From Candidatus Harpocratesius repetitus (GTDB lineage: Archaea; Asgardarchaeota; Lokiarchaeia; Sigyniarchaeales; Promethearchaeaceae), in NCBI GenBank assembly GCA_021498095.1, contig JAIZWK010000001.1, positions 3,225,450 to 3,289,449 on the forward strand: a DNA stretch of 64,000 nucleotides, in the 5' to 3' direction. Positions 24,883 to 33,682 of this stretch are shown here, piece after piece. The translations under genes and the position numbers were made by a program. The notes beneath the pieces were generated by a model. It was not told where the DNA came from and did no database searches. It saw only the letters and a list, made by a program, of their open reading frames with translations. Positions within the stretch are counted from its first letter, which is position 1. Every line of letters begins with the position of its first letter.

Positions 24883-26760
24883 ATGGTAAATCGAATTCAT
24901 ATCAACTTTACTGAAGATGGAGAAAAATTAAAAATGTCTTATGAATTTTACGGAAAGAATGAAGCCCGACTTCAATATGATGAACCAAATAACTTGGTTG
25001 ATTTTTATCGTAATTCTGTTCAAAAATATCCGGATAATTTAGTAATTGGAGAGCGAGATGCAAATTCAGTATTTCACTGGACTACCTATCGAGAATTTGG
25101 AGAACGAATTGATCGTTTAAGAGCAGGAATTGCACAGTTGGGAATAATACAACCTGGCGATAAAATTGGAATTATTATGGGAAACTCGCTAGAATGGGCA
25201 ATAGGAGCATTCGCAACATTTGGATTGCGCGCATGTTGGGTTCCAATGTATGAAAAAGAACTTCATCATACTTGGGAATATATAATTAAGGATAGTGGAA
25301 TGAAAATTGTTTTTGTAAAAAATCAAGAAATCTATGAGATTGTTAAAAAATTTCAATCTAACATTCCAACACTTCAAAAAATATTCATTGTGAAGGGAGA
25401 AGGAGAAAATTCTTTTTCAGCTTTAGAAGAATTAGGAAAAGCACATCCAATTGATCCAATTACTCCTGATATCCATGACGATGCTGCAATCATTTATACT
25501 TCAGGAACAACTGGAGATCCTAAGGGTGTTATTCTAACTCATGGAAACTTTGCAGCAAATTCCAATGCAGGTTCTAATTTATATCCAGAAATCAATAATA
25601 CAGCCCGTGCTCTTTCAATTCTTCCTTGGGCACACAGTTATGCTATGACAGCCGAACTATACACCTTTGTAAAGGTCGGTGCATCAATAGGAATAACAGA
25701 TGTTGATCATCTTTCTGAAGATTTAAGCAAAACGAATCCCACCCATCTTATTTGTGTTCCACGACTGTTTAATAAAATTTACCAAGGTATTCATAAAATT
25801 ATGGAAGAAACCGGTGGAATCAAATATAAACTCTTTTTAGCAGCTAAAAAGGCAGCAAAACAAAAAAGAGAAACCGGTAAAAGTAGTTTAAAACTAAAGA
25901 TTTTAGATAAACTCGTCTTTTCCAAAGTGCGTGCTAAATTTGGAAATAGATTGTATGCCTCTCTAACAGCTAGTGCTAAAACGGAGCTAGAAGTCGCAAA
26001 TTTCTTCTTTGACATCGGACTTCCAATCTATGATTGTTATGGTATGACCGAAACAGCTCCAGCCATAACAATGAACTGCGAACGTTATCACAGATTGGGA
26101 AGCGTTGGTAAACCAATTGAGTATGTTAAGGTAGTAATCGATAAATCAATGATGCCGGAAGGATCAGAAGATGGGGAAATCATTGCTTATGGTCCAAATG
26201 TGATGAAGGGCTATCTAAATAAACCGGAAAAAACGGCAGAAATAATGGTAAAGGATGAAAATGGTATACCAGGAGTACGAACTGGAGATTTGGGAAGATT
26301 AGATGAAGACAATTTCCTATACATTACAGGACGTATAAAAAATGAATATAAACTTCTAAATGGAAAATATGTTCATCCAGCTGAAATTGAAGAATTCACA
26401 AAGATTCTTCCATGGATTGCAAATATTTTTATCTATGGTGATGGTAGACCATTTAATATTGCATTAATTGTTCCAGATAGCGAATATCTTCAAGCATATG
26501 CAAAAAAGCAAGGAATATCCAAATCATTTGAAGAATTAGTAGAAGATCCTAAAATTCAGGAATTAATTAAAGAAAAGATAACAACACACCTACGGCAAAA
26601 ATTTGGAGGATATGAAATTCCGAAAAAATTCGCCTTTTTAACAGAAGATTTTACACTAGAAAATAAAATGCTCACTCAAACAATGAAATTAAAACGACGC
26701 ACTGTGTTGGATCGTTATAAAAACCTAATTGAATCTCTTTATCAAGATGTAGAATATTAA
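24883..26760 (+). CDS. Long-chain acyl-CoA synthetase (AMP-forming)
   Basis: 625 residues of the ANL superfamily. The ATP-binding P-loop YTSGTTGDPKGV, the adenylate motif YGMTETAP, the hinge region GDLGRLDEDNFLYITGR and a C-terminal lysine region (LKRRTVLDRYKNL) are present. It should activate fatty acids to acyl-CoA through an acyl-adenylate. The ~50-residue insertion before ASLTASAKTE (KLFLAAKKAAKQKRETG) is typical of FadD15-like long-chain enzymes. ATG 24883 is used; an internal ATG 33 codons before the conserved AMP-binding region is also present but would shorten a plausible N-terminus. No other lipid genes adjoin it. Confidence 0.9.
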   Translation: MVNRIHINFTEDGEKLKMSYEFYGKNEARLQYDEPNNLVDFYRNSVQKYPDNLVIGERDANSVFHWTTYREFGERIDRLRAGIAQLGIIQPGDKIGIIMGNSLEWAIGAFATFGLRACWVPMYEKELHHTWEYIIKDSGMKIVFVKNQEIYEIVKKFQSNIPTLQKIFIVKGEGENSFSALEELGKAHPIDPITPDIHDDAAIIYTSGTTGDPKGVILTHGNFAANSNAGSNLYPEINNTARALSILPWAHSYAMTAELYTFVKVGASIGITDVDHLSEDLSKTNPTHLICVPRLFNKIYQGIHKIMEETGGIKYKLFLAAKKAAKQKRETGKSSLKLKILDKLVFSKVRAKFGNRLYASLTASAKTELEVANFFFDIGLPIYDCYGMTETAPAITMNCERYHRLGSVGKPIEYVKVVIDKSMMPEGSEDGEIIAYGPNVMKGYLNKPEKTAEIMVKDENGIPGVRTGDLGRLDEDNFLYITGRIKNEYKLLNGKYVHPAEIEEFTKILPWIANIFIYGDGRPFNIALIVPDSEYLQAYAKKQGISKSFEELVEDPKIQELIKEKITTHLRQKFGGYEIPKKFAFLTEDFTLENKMLTQTMKLKRRTVLDRYKNLIESLYQDVEY

Positions 26761-26859
26761 TTATGAAGAATATTATTCTTTTTTTTCAGAGTACCCAATG
26801 AAATAACTTTTTTTACATTTTCCTCATCTACCATCTGGTTTTGGTATATTTTAAGCACG

Positions 26860-28179
26860 TTACAAGTTAATAGTCTGAGAAAATTTATCCATAAGCCAAT
26901 CGCGATATTCTTGGAACGTCATTTGGTGATTAGAGAAGATTTGATCTCTTTCAATCTGCCAATAATTGAACAATAAATATTTGCCCATTTCACCAAAGAG
27001 TCGAGTTCCATCTCTATTTGACCGCCAAAGTCCTTTGTGAATGTTTACATCACGAAACGCTGTCTCAATTTGCCATCTCATTTTGTAATATCGCTTGATT
27101 AGGTACACGAAAGACTTTGAGCGATACTGTGGTGCAATAGTCGTAATTAAGCCATATAATTGTTCACATGTTTCATTTAAACTTAATTGTCCTTGTCGAT
27201 AGGCGTATTTCAAATCATTTAAATTCTGTTTTCCTCGAGGAAATAAATGAACCCAGCAACGTGTAAATTTTCGCTTTTGGTTCGCTTTATTCTTAGTTCT
27301 TATTGTGAAGGTTTGAATCCTCTCTTTATTTCCTAAAATATACTCTTTTTTTGCTTTTTTAAGTTGTTTGTAGTTTTTTGCAGTTGTGATTACAGGAATT
27401 CCCCGATTTTTGAATGATTTTAAAATATTTTGACGGTAGTATTCACGATCAATCATACAAACTTTGATTTCTAGTCCCAAATTTATTAACCAATCAGCAG
27501 TATTAAGCATATATGGAATCTTTGATTCTCCTTTTGCCACATGATGACATCCTACAAAAAAAGATTTATGCAGTTCATGAATCATCGTTCCATGATAATG
27601 ACTGATCATTCTGGTTCCCTTTACCATTCTACTACCTTTTATCTTTAAATCTCTACGTTTTCCCTAATAGCCGAGATAAGTAAGGTCAAATTCTAACACG
27701 ACAGGATGGGTTCTTCGATCTTTAAGGAAAACCAACCGAATCATCTTTTCAAATACAATTCGATAGATCTCTTCTACATTGAAAAGCGTCTGTGTCCGTA
27801 ACCAATCATTTATTGTGGTTTGGTGTGGGAATGCACGGGATCTACGACCATCATGATACTCACGAGGTTGAAAACCTAAAAATTTCTGTGCCCACCTGTT
27901 TAACTTTTCACAAGCATGGTGTACTGAGACACCACGGATCCAACAATAACATAATACTGCCAAAATATCATCTAAATACCATTTTCGACCTTGTCGGGAG
28001 ACGAGAATGTTAACAGCTTTGCAAACTGATTTCGCAAGATTTTTGAAGAAGGAAATCCTATTGAAAATTGAATAACGTGGACCGAATTGTGGAATTCGAT
28101 AAACGGCTTGGGTATTTTGAGCCATAGAATTATCCAAGTATCCATTTCTTTTATTCTCGTTGATGCAAATACTAGACAA
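26860..28179 (-). pseudogene. IS4-type DDE transposase interrupted by one in-frame amber codon
   Basis: Two open segments (28179-27664 and 27627-26860) are in the same frame, separated by TAG at 27666-27664 and 12 further sense codons. Read through, they give one ~439-residue transposase. The first catalytic Asp is in LEFDLTYLGY, the second in VCMIDREYY, and the Glu is in the IS4 signature YYKMRWQIETAFRDVNIHK (Y-x2-R-x3-E-x6-K). The amber stands where related transposases have a Tyr in (P)YYGK, so a single TAT/TAC to TAG change explains it. I found no convincing terminal inverted repeats in the flanks (26761-26859 and 28180-28322). The true start is probably the internal MAQNTQ methionine. 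The element lies between two housekeeping genes without disrupting them. Confidence 0.75.
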
Positions 28180-28322
28180 TATGGGTTAATTGTTATTTAT
28201 TTTTTTTGTCGAATAGTTGAGAACTGATTTCACTTTTTACTCTATAAATATAAGTGTTTGTAAGTTCTTCATCCAATTGTGCCTAAAATTTTTTTTTTAT
28301 CCATCTTTTAATATATCTCGTA

Positions 28323-30665
28323 ATGGTTCCAACGCAAAATTCTACAAATTCCGATATCTCCCCTCTAAACGAAAATGATATTCCAGATGAAATTGATAAA
28401 TCAAAAATTTTTGCAAAAGTTTCAGAACTTACTCAAATCGCAGTAGATAGAACTGCAAAAGCAATAGAATTAATTGAATCAGGAAATACAGTACCATTCA
28501 TTGCTAGATATCGTAAGGAAATAACCGGCAATATGGATGAAGAAGTTTTACGCACTGTGAAAAAGACATACTCACAAATAACTCAATTAGAAGAAAGAAA
28601 AATCTTCGTTCTTCATGCTATTCAAAAACAACAAAAACTCACTACTGAAATTAAAGATCAAATCATAGAAGCAGATAATTTACAAACAGTAGAAGATATT
28701 TATTTACCATTTAAACCCAAAATTAAAACACTAGCAACAAAAGCAAGGGAAAAAGGGCTCCAACCTCTCGCAGATGCAATAAAAACGGGAAAAATTTCAA
28801 TTCCCTTAAATAAATCACCAGACGAATTTATTGCTCAATATATTAATCCCGAAAAAGGTGTTTCTACGCCTCAAGAAGCTATAGATGGAAGTATTGATAT
28901 TATTGCTGAAGAAACCAGTACTATTCCTGAAATTAGGCAATTTGTTCGAAGTGAAATTGAAAAAAAAAATACCGTTTCTGCTTCAATCAGAGATGAAGTT
29001 CTTCAAGGAAAAGTTGAAATTAAAAATGAAAATGGAAAAATCATTGATTATCATATTTTTGAAAACTATTTTGATTTTTCAGCCGCAGGTTCTCATTTAC
29101 AAAATCATCAAATACTCGCTTTGAATAGGGCAGAGAATTTAGATGTTATCTCTTTAAACATTGAAACTTCTGATGAAAATCTAATTCATGAAATTCAAAA
29201 ACAAATAATTGGTTCTCAAACTGAAAAATCTAATCCATTTCTTCCTTACTATTTAAAGGGAATTGAGAGAGGTTATAAAAGATATATGATTCGCTCATTA
29301 AAACGTGAATACTGGAAAAAACTCACTGAGCGCGCCGAAATACACGCAATTAATGTCTTTGCAACAAATTTAAGAAATTTATTAATGACCCCACCCTTGA
29401 AGAATCGTTCCATTATTGGAATCGATCCTGGTTATAGAACTGGTTGTAAAGTGGCTGTGATTGATAAACAAGGCAATTATTTGGACAATACTGTAATTTA
29501 TGTTACCCCACCGAAAGAGAATATACCAGATGCTATGAAAAAACTGGCAGAATTTGTTCAAAAATATGATGCATATACAATTGCTATTGGAAACGGGACT
29601 GCTTCAAGAGAAACTGAACAGTTTGTAGCAGAATTTGCAAAAAAAATGAAGAATAAGCTGAAATCAGAAAATCAAATTGAATACGCAATTGTAAGTGAAG
29701 CTGGAGCATCGGTATATAGTGCTTCAGCTGCTGCTCGTCAAGAGTTCCCAGATTTAGATTTAACTGTACGCGGCGCGATTAGTATTGCTAGAAGATTACA
29801 AGATCCATTAGCAGAATTAATAAAAATTGATCCAAAATCAATAGGTGTGGGATTATATCAACATGATGTGAATCAAACAGCTTTACGAGACGCTCTTGAT
29901 GAAGTTATTGAAGATTGTGTCAATTCGGTAGGTGTTGATTTAAACACTGCATCACCTCAATTGTTGGAACATGTGTCTGGCTTAAATCGCTCAATAGCCA
30001 AGAAAATTGTCGTATATCGCCAGGAAAATGGATCTTTTTATTCTCGCAATCAGCTTTATGAAATTCGAGGATTAGGCGAAAAAACTTTTGAACAATGTGC
30101 TGGCTTTTTAAAAGTATTTGATGGCTCAGATCCACTAGATGCGACTATTATTCATCCCGAATCATATGAAATAGTACAAAAAATACTTGAAAAGATAAAA
30201 ATTACCCCCGAACAGCTATTAGATTCTTCAGTATCAAAAGCAATAGCAAGACGTCTGCAAAAAGTCAACCCAATTGAAATTGCTCAGGAATTTAAAGAAA
30301 AATCAATCGATCCAGAAAAAATTAAGTATATTTTAGATCAATTAGCAAAACCGACCTTAGATCCTCGAGATAAACTGGAACCTCCGCTATTACGAAAGGA
30401 TATTCTTTCAATTGAAGATCTAAAGGAGGGAATGATTGTAAAGGGAACAGTTCGCAATGTTGTCGATTTTGGGGCGTTTGTAGACATTGGAATTAAACAT
30501 GATGGTTTGATTCATAGATCGGAAATTGCTAATCGTTATGTAAGGAATCCAAATGAGTATTTATCGGTAGGAGATATTGTGGAAGTGATGATTATCGGTG
30601 TAGATAGAAGTCGAAATCGTGTTCAACTTTCACTTAAGCAAGTACCTCAACCTGATCGTTCTTAA
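28323..30665 (+). CDS. tex: Tex-family RNA-binding protein
   Basis: 780 residues with the full Tex order: a helical N-terminal domain (GNTVPFIARYRKEITGNMDE), a YqgF/RNase H-like domain (IIGIDPGYRTGCKVAVID), the conserved YQHDVNQTAL segment, helix-hairpin-helix repeats (VGVDLNTASPQLLEHVSGLN, then LYEIRGLGEKTFEQ), and a C-terminal S1 domain (GTVRNVVDFGAFVDIGI). Tex binds nucleic acid and is linked to transcription and toxin expression in bacteria; Spt6 is the distant eukaryotic relative. It is chiefly a bacterial family, so transfer is plausible. A TATA-like CTATAAATATAA lies about 75 bp upstream. Confidence 0.93.
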   Translation: MVPTQNSTNSDISPLNENDIPDEIDKSKIFAKVSELTQIAVDRTAKAIELIESGNTVPFIARYRKEITGNMDEEVLRTVKKTYSQITQLEERKIFVLHAIQKQQKLTTEIKDQIIEADNLQTVEDIYLPFKPKIKTLATKAREKGLQPLADAIKTGKISIPLNKSPDEFIAQYINPEKGVSTPQEAIDGSIDIIAEETSTIPEIRQFVRSEIEKKNTVSASIRDEVLQGKVEIKNENGKIIDYHIFENYFDFSAAGSHLQNHQILALNRAENLDVISLNIETSDENLIHEIQKQIIGSQTEKSNPFLPYYLKGIERGYKRYMIRSLKREYWKKLTERAEIHAINVFATNLRNLLMTPPLKNRSIIGIDPGYRTGCKVAVIDKQGNYLDNTVIYVTPPKENIPDAMKKLAEFVQKYDAYTIAIGNGTASRETEQFVAEFAKKMKNKLKSENQIEYAIVSEAGASVYSASAAARQEFPDLDLTVRGAISIARRLQDPLAELIKIDPKSIGVGLYQHDVNQTALRDALDEVIEDCVNSVGVDLNTASPQLLEHVSGLNRSIAKKIVVYRQENGSFYSRNQLYEIRGLGEKTFEQCAGFLKVFDGSDPLDATIIHPESYEIVQKILEKIKITPEQLLDSSVSKAIARRLQKVNPIEIAQEFKEKSIDPEKIKYILDQLAKPTLDPRDKLEPPLLRKDILSIEDLKEGMIVKGTVRNVVDFGAFVDIGIKHDGLIHRSEIANRYVRNPNEYLSVGDIVEVMIIGVDRSRNRVQLSLKQVPQPDRS

Positions 30666-30713
30666 CTTTGCTTAATGAAGCATTTTCATTTTTTATTTAA
30701 GAACTTGAAATAT

Positions 30714-31235
30714 TTAATCATCATCGAAGTCAAAAAATACTTCTTGTTTTTTCACTCTCCGTTGTTGATCTGAAGTGATGAATGTTAAATTCTTTCCTAA
30801 TGATGAAGTTGATACATTTCTATTTGAATTTGGATTGTTTGCACGCAATTCTTCTGTAATAATATTAAAAGAATCATGTATTAAAGCACTATTTTCTGCG
30901 TTATCCATATTTTCCATATTTTCCACTTTTTCCATATTTTCCAATATTGTGTCGAGAATGGTATCGTTGCTGGCAATATTGCTTTGAAACTGCTTCTTCA
31001 TTAATAATTTTAATAGAATTTTTTGAAAATTCCTTTTAACTCTAAAAAGCCATTTTCTGAAACCAGAATTTTGTTTTCTCAATTTTCGTTGGTTCTTCTT
31101 CCATTGATATAATTCCTGCTGAATAATTGCCGCCCATTCCGATCGAGGTACTTCTTGCTCATTCAAACGAAATTTCCAACGTTGAATAAAAAGCTTTTCT
31201 TCTAAAGTAAAATTAGATTTATTTTTTGAATTCAT
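30714..31235 (-). CDS. Hypothetical basic protein with low-complexity acidic segment, 173 aa
   Basis: I do not recognise it. The first ~90 residues are strongly basic and helical (IQQELYQWKKNQRKLRKQN, then FRKWLFRVKRNFQKILLKLL). A short acidic repeat (MEKVENMENMDNAEN) follows, encoded by four to five near copies of a 9-11 nt unit around TTTTCCATA on the plus strand (30903-30945). The C-terminus ends FFDFDDD, an acidic tail. It is soluble and may be partly disordered. It sits 23 bp downstream of the Mut7-C gene, so the pair may be co-transcribed. The acidic repeat could vary in length by slippage. Confidence 0.55.
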   Translation of the reverse strand: MNSKNKSNFTLEEKLFIQRWKFRLNEQEVPRSEWAAIIQQELYQWKKNQRKLRKQNSGFRKWLFRVKRNFQKILLKLLMKKQFQSNIASNDTILDTILENMEKVENMENMDNAENSALIHDSFNIITEELRANNPNSNRNVSTSSLGKNLTFITSDQQRRVKKQEVFFDFDDD

Positions 31236-31258
31236 TCTTATATTTTTTAATACATCAT

Positions 31259-31846
31259 CTATAAATTTTTTTTCGAAAAAGAAGGACTATTAAACCGAAT
31301 GGCGACTTTCTTAAGTGTTCGGAGTATATCCATCCAATGTCTGCCAATCCAATATATTTTCTTACAATTTGGATTAGAACATTGCCAGTAATTATGAAAA
31401 TAGCGAGATGTTCCTTCAGAAACTAGAGTTTTAGCTTCTTGTTCTGAAATCGATTTCAAGGAAGAATTGCATTTGGTACAACGTGGTTGGAATGGAATTC
31501 TAATATTTAACGAAATATCTTCAGATTTGTTTGAAACTTCTATCATCTCTTGCGAATCAGGTGCATCCCATAAATAATTTTCTGGTTTTATATCAAAAGT
31601 TTTAAAAAAGCAGGTAAGAAAATCAACCACGGTTTCAACATCGCAGTAAACCCCATATGGTAAGGTTTTTGAATAATTTTTTGATGAAACGGGGTTACAT
31701 CGTTGATACAGTTGAAAATCCCGAGTAATCAAAATTCGTTGTGTTTCTAGAGCAATCTTTAGGAGATATGAATCATTCCAATGAGAATCGGCAATTTCAG
31801 TATCAAATCCCAGTAATCGTAGAAATCGCCCAAATTTTCCAAACAT
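31259..31846 (-). CDS. Mut7-C RNase-domain protein with zinc ribbon
   Basis: About 195 residues: a PIN-like Mut7-C domain (FGKFGRFLRLLGFDTEIADS, then RILITRDFQLYQRC) followed by a zinc ribbon (CTKC and CSNPNC pairs) and the end motif IYWIGRHW. Predicted single-strand ribonuclease. The start is odd: the family's conserved first acidic residue (FIVDAM) is encoded just upstream of the first ATG (GAT at 31852-31850), and the frame is open back to a TAA at 31867-31865, but the only start-like codon there is ATT (31858-31856). So the real protein probably begins with a rare AUU start, or the 5' end has decayed. The coordinates given use the first ATG. Confidence 0.8.
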   Translation of the reverse strand: MFGKFGRFLRLLGFDTEIADSHWNDSYLLKIALETQRILITRDFQLYQRCNPVSSKNYSKTLPYGVYCDVETVVDFLTCFFKTFDIKPENYLWDAPDSQEMIEVSNKSEDISLNIRIPFQPRCTKCNSSLKSISEQEAKTLVSEGTSRYFHNYWQCSNPNCKKIYWIGRHWMDILRTLKKVAIRFNSPSFSKKNL

Positions 31847-32047
31847 TGCATCTACAATAAATCTTAATTTTTGCTTTGGTTTTTGATTTTGATTAACTGA
31901 AATATCTACTCATTCCCATGTTATGTAATTTTTTTTAACTATTATAATAAAATAAAATGCTCACATATAAAGCTTGAAATATCTAATTCACCCATTTTTC
32001 TATATATTATAAAATTAATAATAATCAAATAGTTGAAGAGTATTCAA

Positions 32048-32899
32048 ATGATCGATTGCACTTTTGCACATCTTCCTGGAATTCGCAGAAAAGGAGAAAT
32101 CAGGCTGTGGCAAACACATATAAAGAATTGGAAAGAAATGATTGCTCATTCCCATACACACCCCCATTTTACAAAAAAAACCTGGTCGACCAGCCGTAAA
32201 GAAATTATTAAGTACCAAACTGCATTAGAACAGCACGATTTCCTTTTTTTAGCCAATCATATTCCAGAAGAGTTACAGTGGCGGATGATTCCTGATTTAT
32301 GGGGTGATATTCTATTTTTAGATGTAGAAATGTCAGGTTTGAATCTAGATGAAGATTATATTACCACAATTGCAACATTTAATGGAAAAACACCAAAATA
32401 TTTTGTAAAAGATCAAAATTTATCAGATTTTCCGAAATATTTTCAACAATTCTCTGCTTTTTGCACTTTTGATGGTGAACGCGCCGATCTTCCCTTCATT
32501 TTAAAGGAATTTAAGAATAAATTTAATATTGAATCATTATTACCCCCAATTCATTTTGATCTATTTTCCCTCAGTCGGCGTTTAAAATTACACGGAGGTT
32601 TAAAAGAAATTGAAACTCAATTTAACCTTTCCCGTAACAATTTAATAGGTCTATCAGGTGAAAGTGCGATTATATTATGGAAAAAATATCAGAAATCAGG
32701 TAAAATTAATTATCTGAATACTTTAATTGCTTATAATTTAGCAGATGTAATGTTTCTCCCAAAATTACTACAAGAATTTTATAATCAATTGCGGATAAAA
32801 GCACAATTACCATCAAAGCCGATGACAAAAACATTTGAAGCATTTAGACTTCCCATTCAACCAGATCTTTCAGTTATTCAAGAAATTTCAGAAAAATAA
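32048..32899 (+). CDS. RNase H-fold 3'-5' exonuclease-like protein (YprB-like)
   Basis: 283 residues. The core contains LFLDVEMSGL (the D-x-E of a DEDD exonuclease), FCTFDGERADLPFILKEF, HFDLFSLSRRL and a final LADVMFLPKLL with an acidic residue, which is the acidic set of the YprB/RNase_H_2 family. A ~90-residue N-terminal region starting CTFAHLPGIRRKGEIRLW is also typical of the family. Predicted nuclease acting on DNA or RNA ends. ATG 32048 is preferred to TTG 32033 because conservation starts there. A TATA-like element (CTATATATTATAAAA) is about 40 bp upstream. A second exonuclease-like gene follows after ~100 bp. Confidence 0.75.
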   Translation: MIDCTFAHLPGIRRKGEIRLWQTHIKNWKEMIAHSHTHPHFTKKTWSTSRKEIIKYQTALEQHDFLFLANHIPEELQWRMIPDLWGDILFLDVEMSGLNLDEDYITTIATFNGKTPKYFVKDQNLSDFPKYFQQFSAFCTFDGERADLPFILKEFKNKFNIESLLPPIHFDLFSLSRRLKLHGGLKEIETQFNLSRNNLIGLSGESAIILWKKYQKSGKINYLNTLIAYNLADVMFLPKLLQEFYNQLRIKAQLPSKPMTKTFEAFRLPIQPDLSVIQEISEK

Positions 32900-33000
32900 A
32901 TTGGATTCATATTTGATTCCAGAACAATAATACAATTAAGATAAAGAAAAGCTGATTTCAAAAAATAAAATTCTATAAATTCGAGTTCACTTCTGTATAT

Positions 33001-33669
33001 ATGCTCTTTTTTGATTTAGAATTTTATGTTCCCCCAAATGATAGAAATAATCCACAAACGAAAGGAACGTTTAAATTCAATCCCCTCAAAGATGGTCATT
33101 TACTGTTGGGAGGATTTTTTCTTCATACTTCCTTAACGAATGCTGAAATATTGAATTCAGAAGAAATTTGGTTGTGGAATTTAGAAAATGAAAAAAGTGT
33201 AATTGAGAAAATTTATACAATTTTTCAAACTGAATGGAATTTACGACAAAAAAACCATGATGTGATTATAAAAAAGCGTATTCGTGATAGTGTTACATGT
33301 GGTTTTTCAATCTCCAGAATTGATTTACCTGTATTGTTTTTAAAAGGTATGTTACATAAAATTGCACCTTTTGATCAATTATTTCAAACTTTCTTAAATA
33401 CAAAAGTAATTGATTTAAGTAATACAGCAAGCTTTTTATTTCCAAATGAGCATGTTTTATATCCAAAAACACAGCGCGAAGTCAGTCGTAAACTTCATAT
33501 TCATGAATCTTCATTCAATAAACCTGCGGGAAGTGATGTTTGGACTAAGTATGATGATGGAGATTATGATATAATTGCTACTCGATGTAGAAATGAAGTC
33601 GAAGAAATTTACTCAATTTACTTAGAATTACGAGAACAAATTAAAAAAATTAGTAAAAAAAATTACTAA
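33001..33669 (+). CDS. Predicted RNase H-fold (DEDD-type) exonuclease-like protein
   Basis: 222 residues beginning directly with a D-x-E strand (MLFFDLEFYVPP), then a strand-rich segment (DGHLLLGGFFLHTS), a SISRIDLPVLF segment providing an acidic residue after a strand, and a C-terminal DGDYDIIATRCRNEVEEIYS helix with acidic residues. This is consistent with a DEDD exonuclease, but no close family motif is certain. It is in tandem with the YprB-like gene, sharing the general fold. It ends in a Lys-rich tail. TATA-like AT-rich DNA precedes the ATG, which implies a short leader. Confidence 0.55.
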   Translation: MLFFDLEFYVPPNDRNNPQTKGTFKFNPLKDGHLLLGGFFLHTSLTNAEILNSEEIWLWNLENEKSVIEKIYTIFQTEWNLRQKNHDVIIKKRIRDSVTCGFSISRIDLPVLFLKGMLHKIAPFDQLFQTFLNTKVIDLSNTASFLFPNEHVLYPKTQREVSRKLHIHESSFNKPAGSDVWTKYDDGDYDIIATRCRNEVEEIYSIYLELREQIKKISKKNY

Positions 33670-33682
33670 CTTAATTATTAAA

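Noticed and set aside
26761-28322. Terminal inverted repeats of the IS4-type element
   Set aside because: I compared both flanks and found no convincing matching ends or target duplication.
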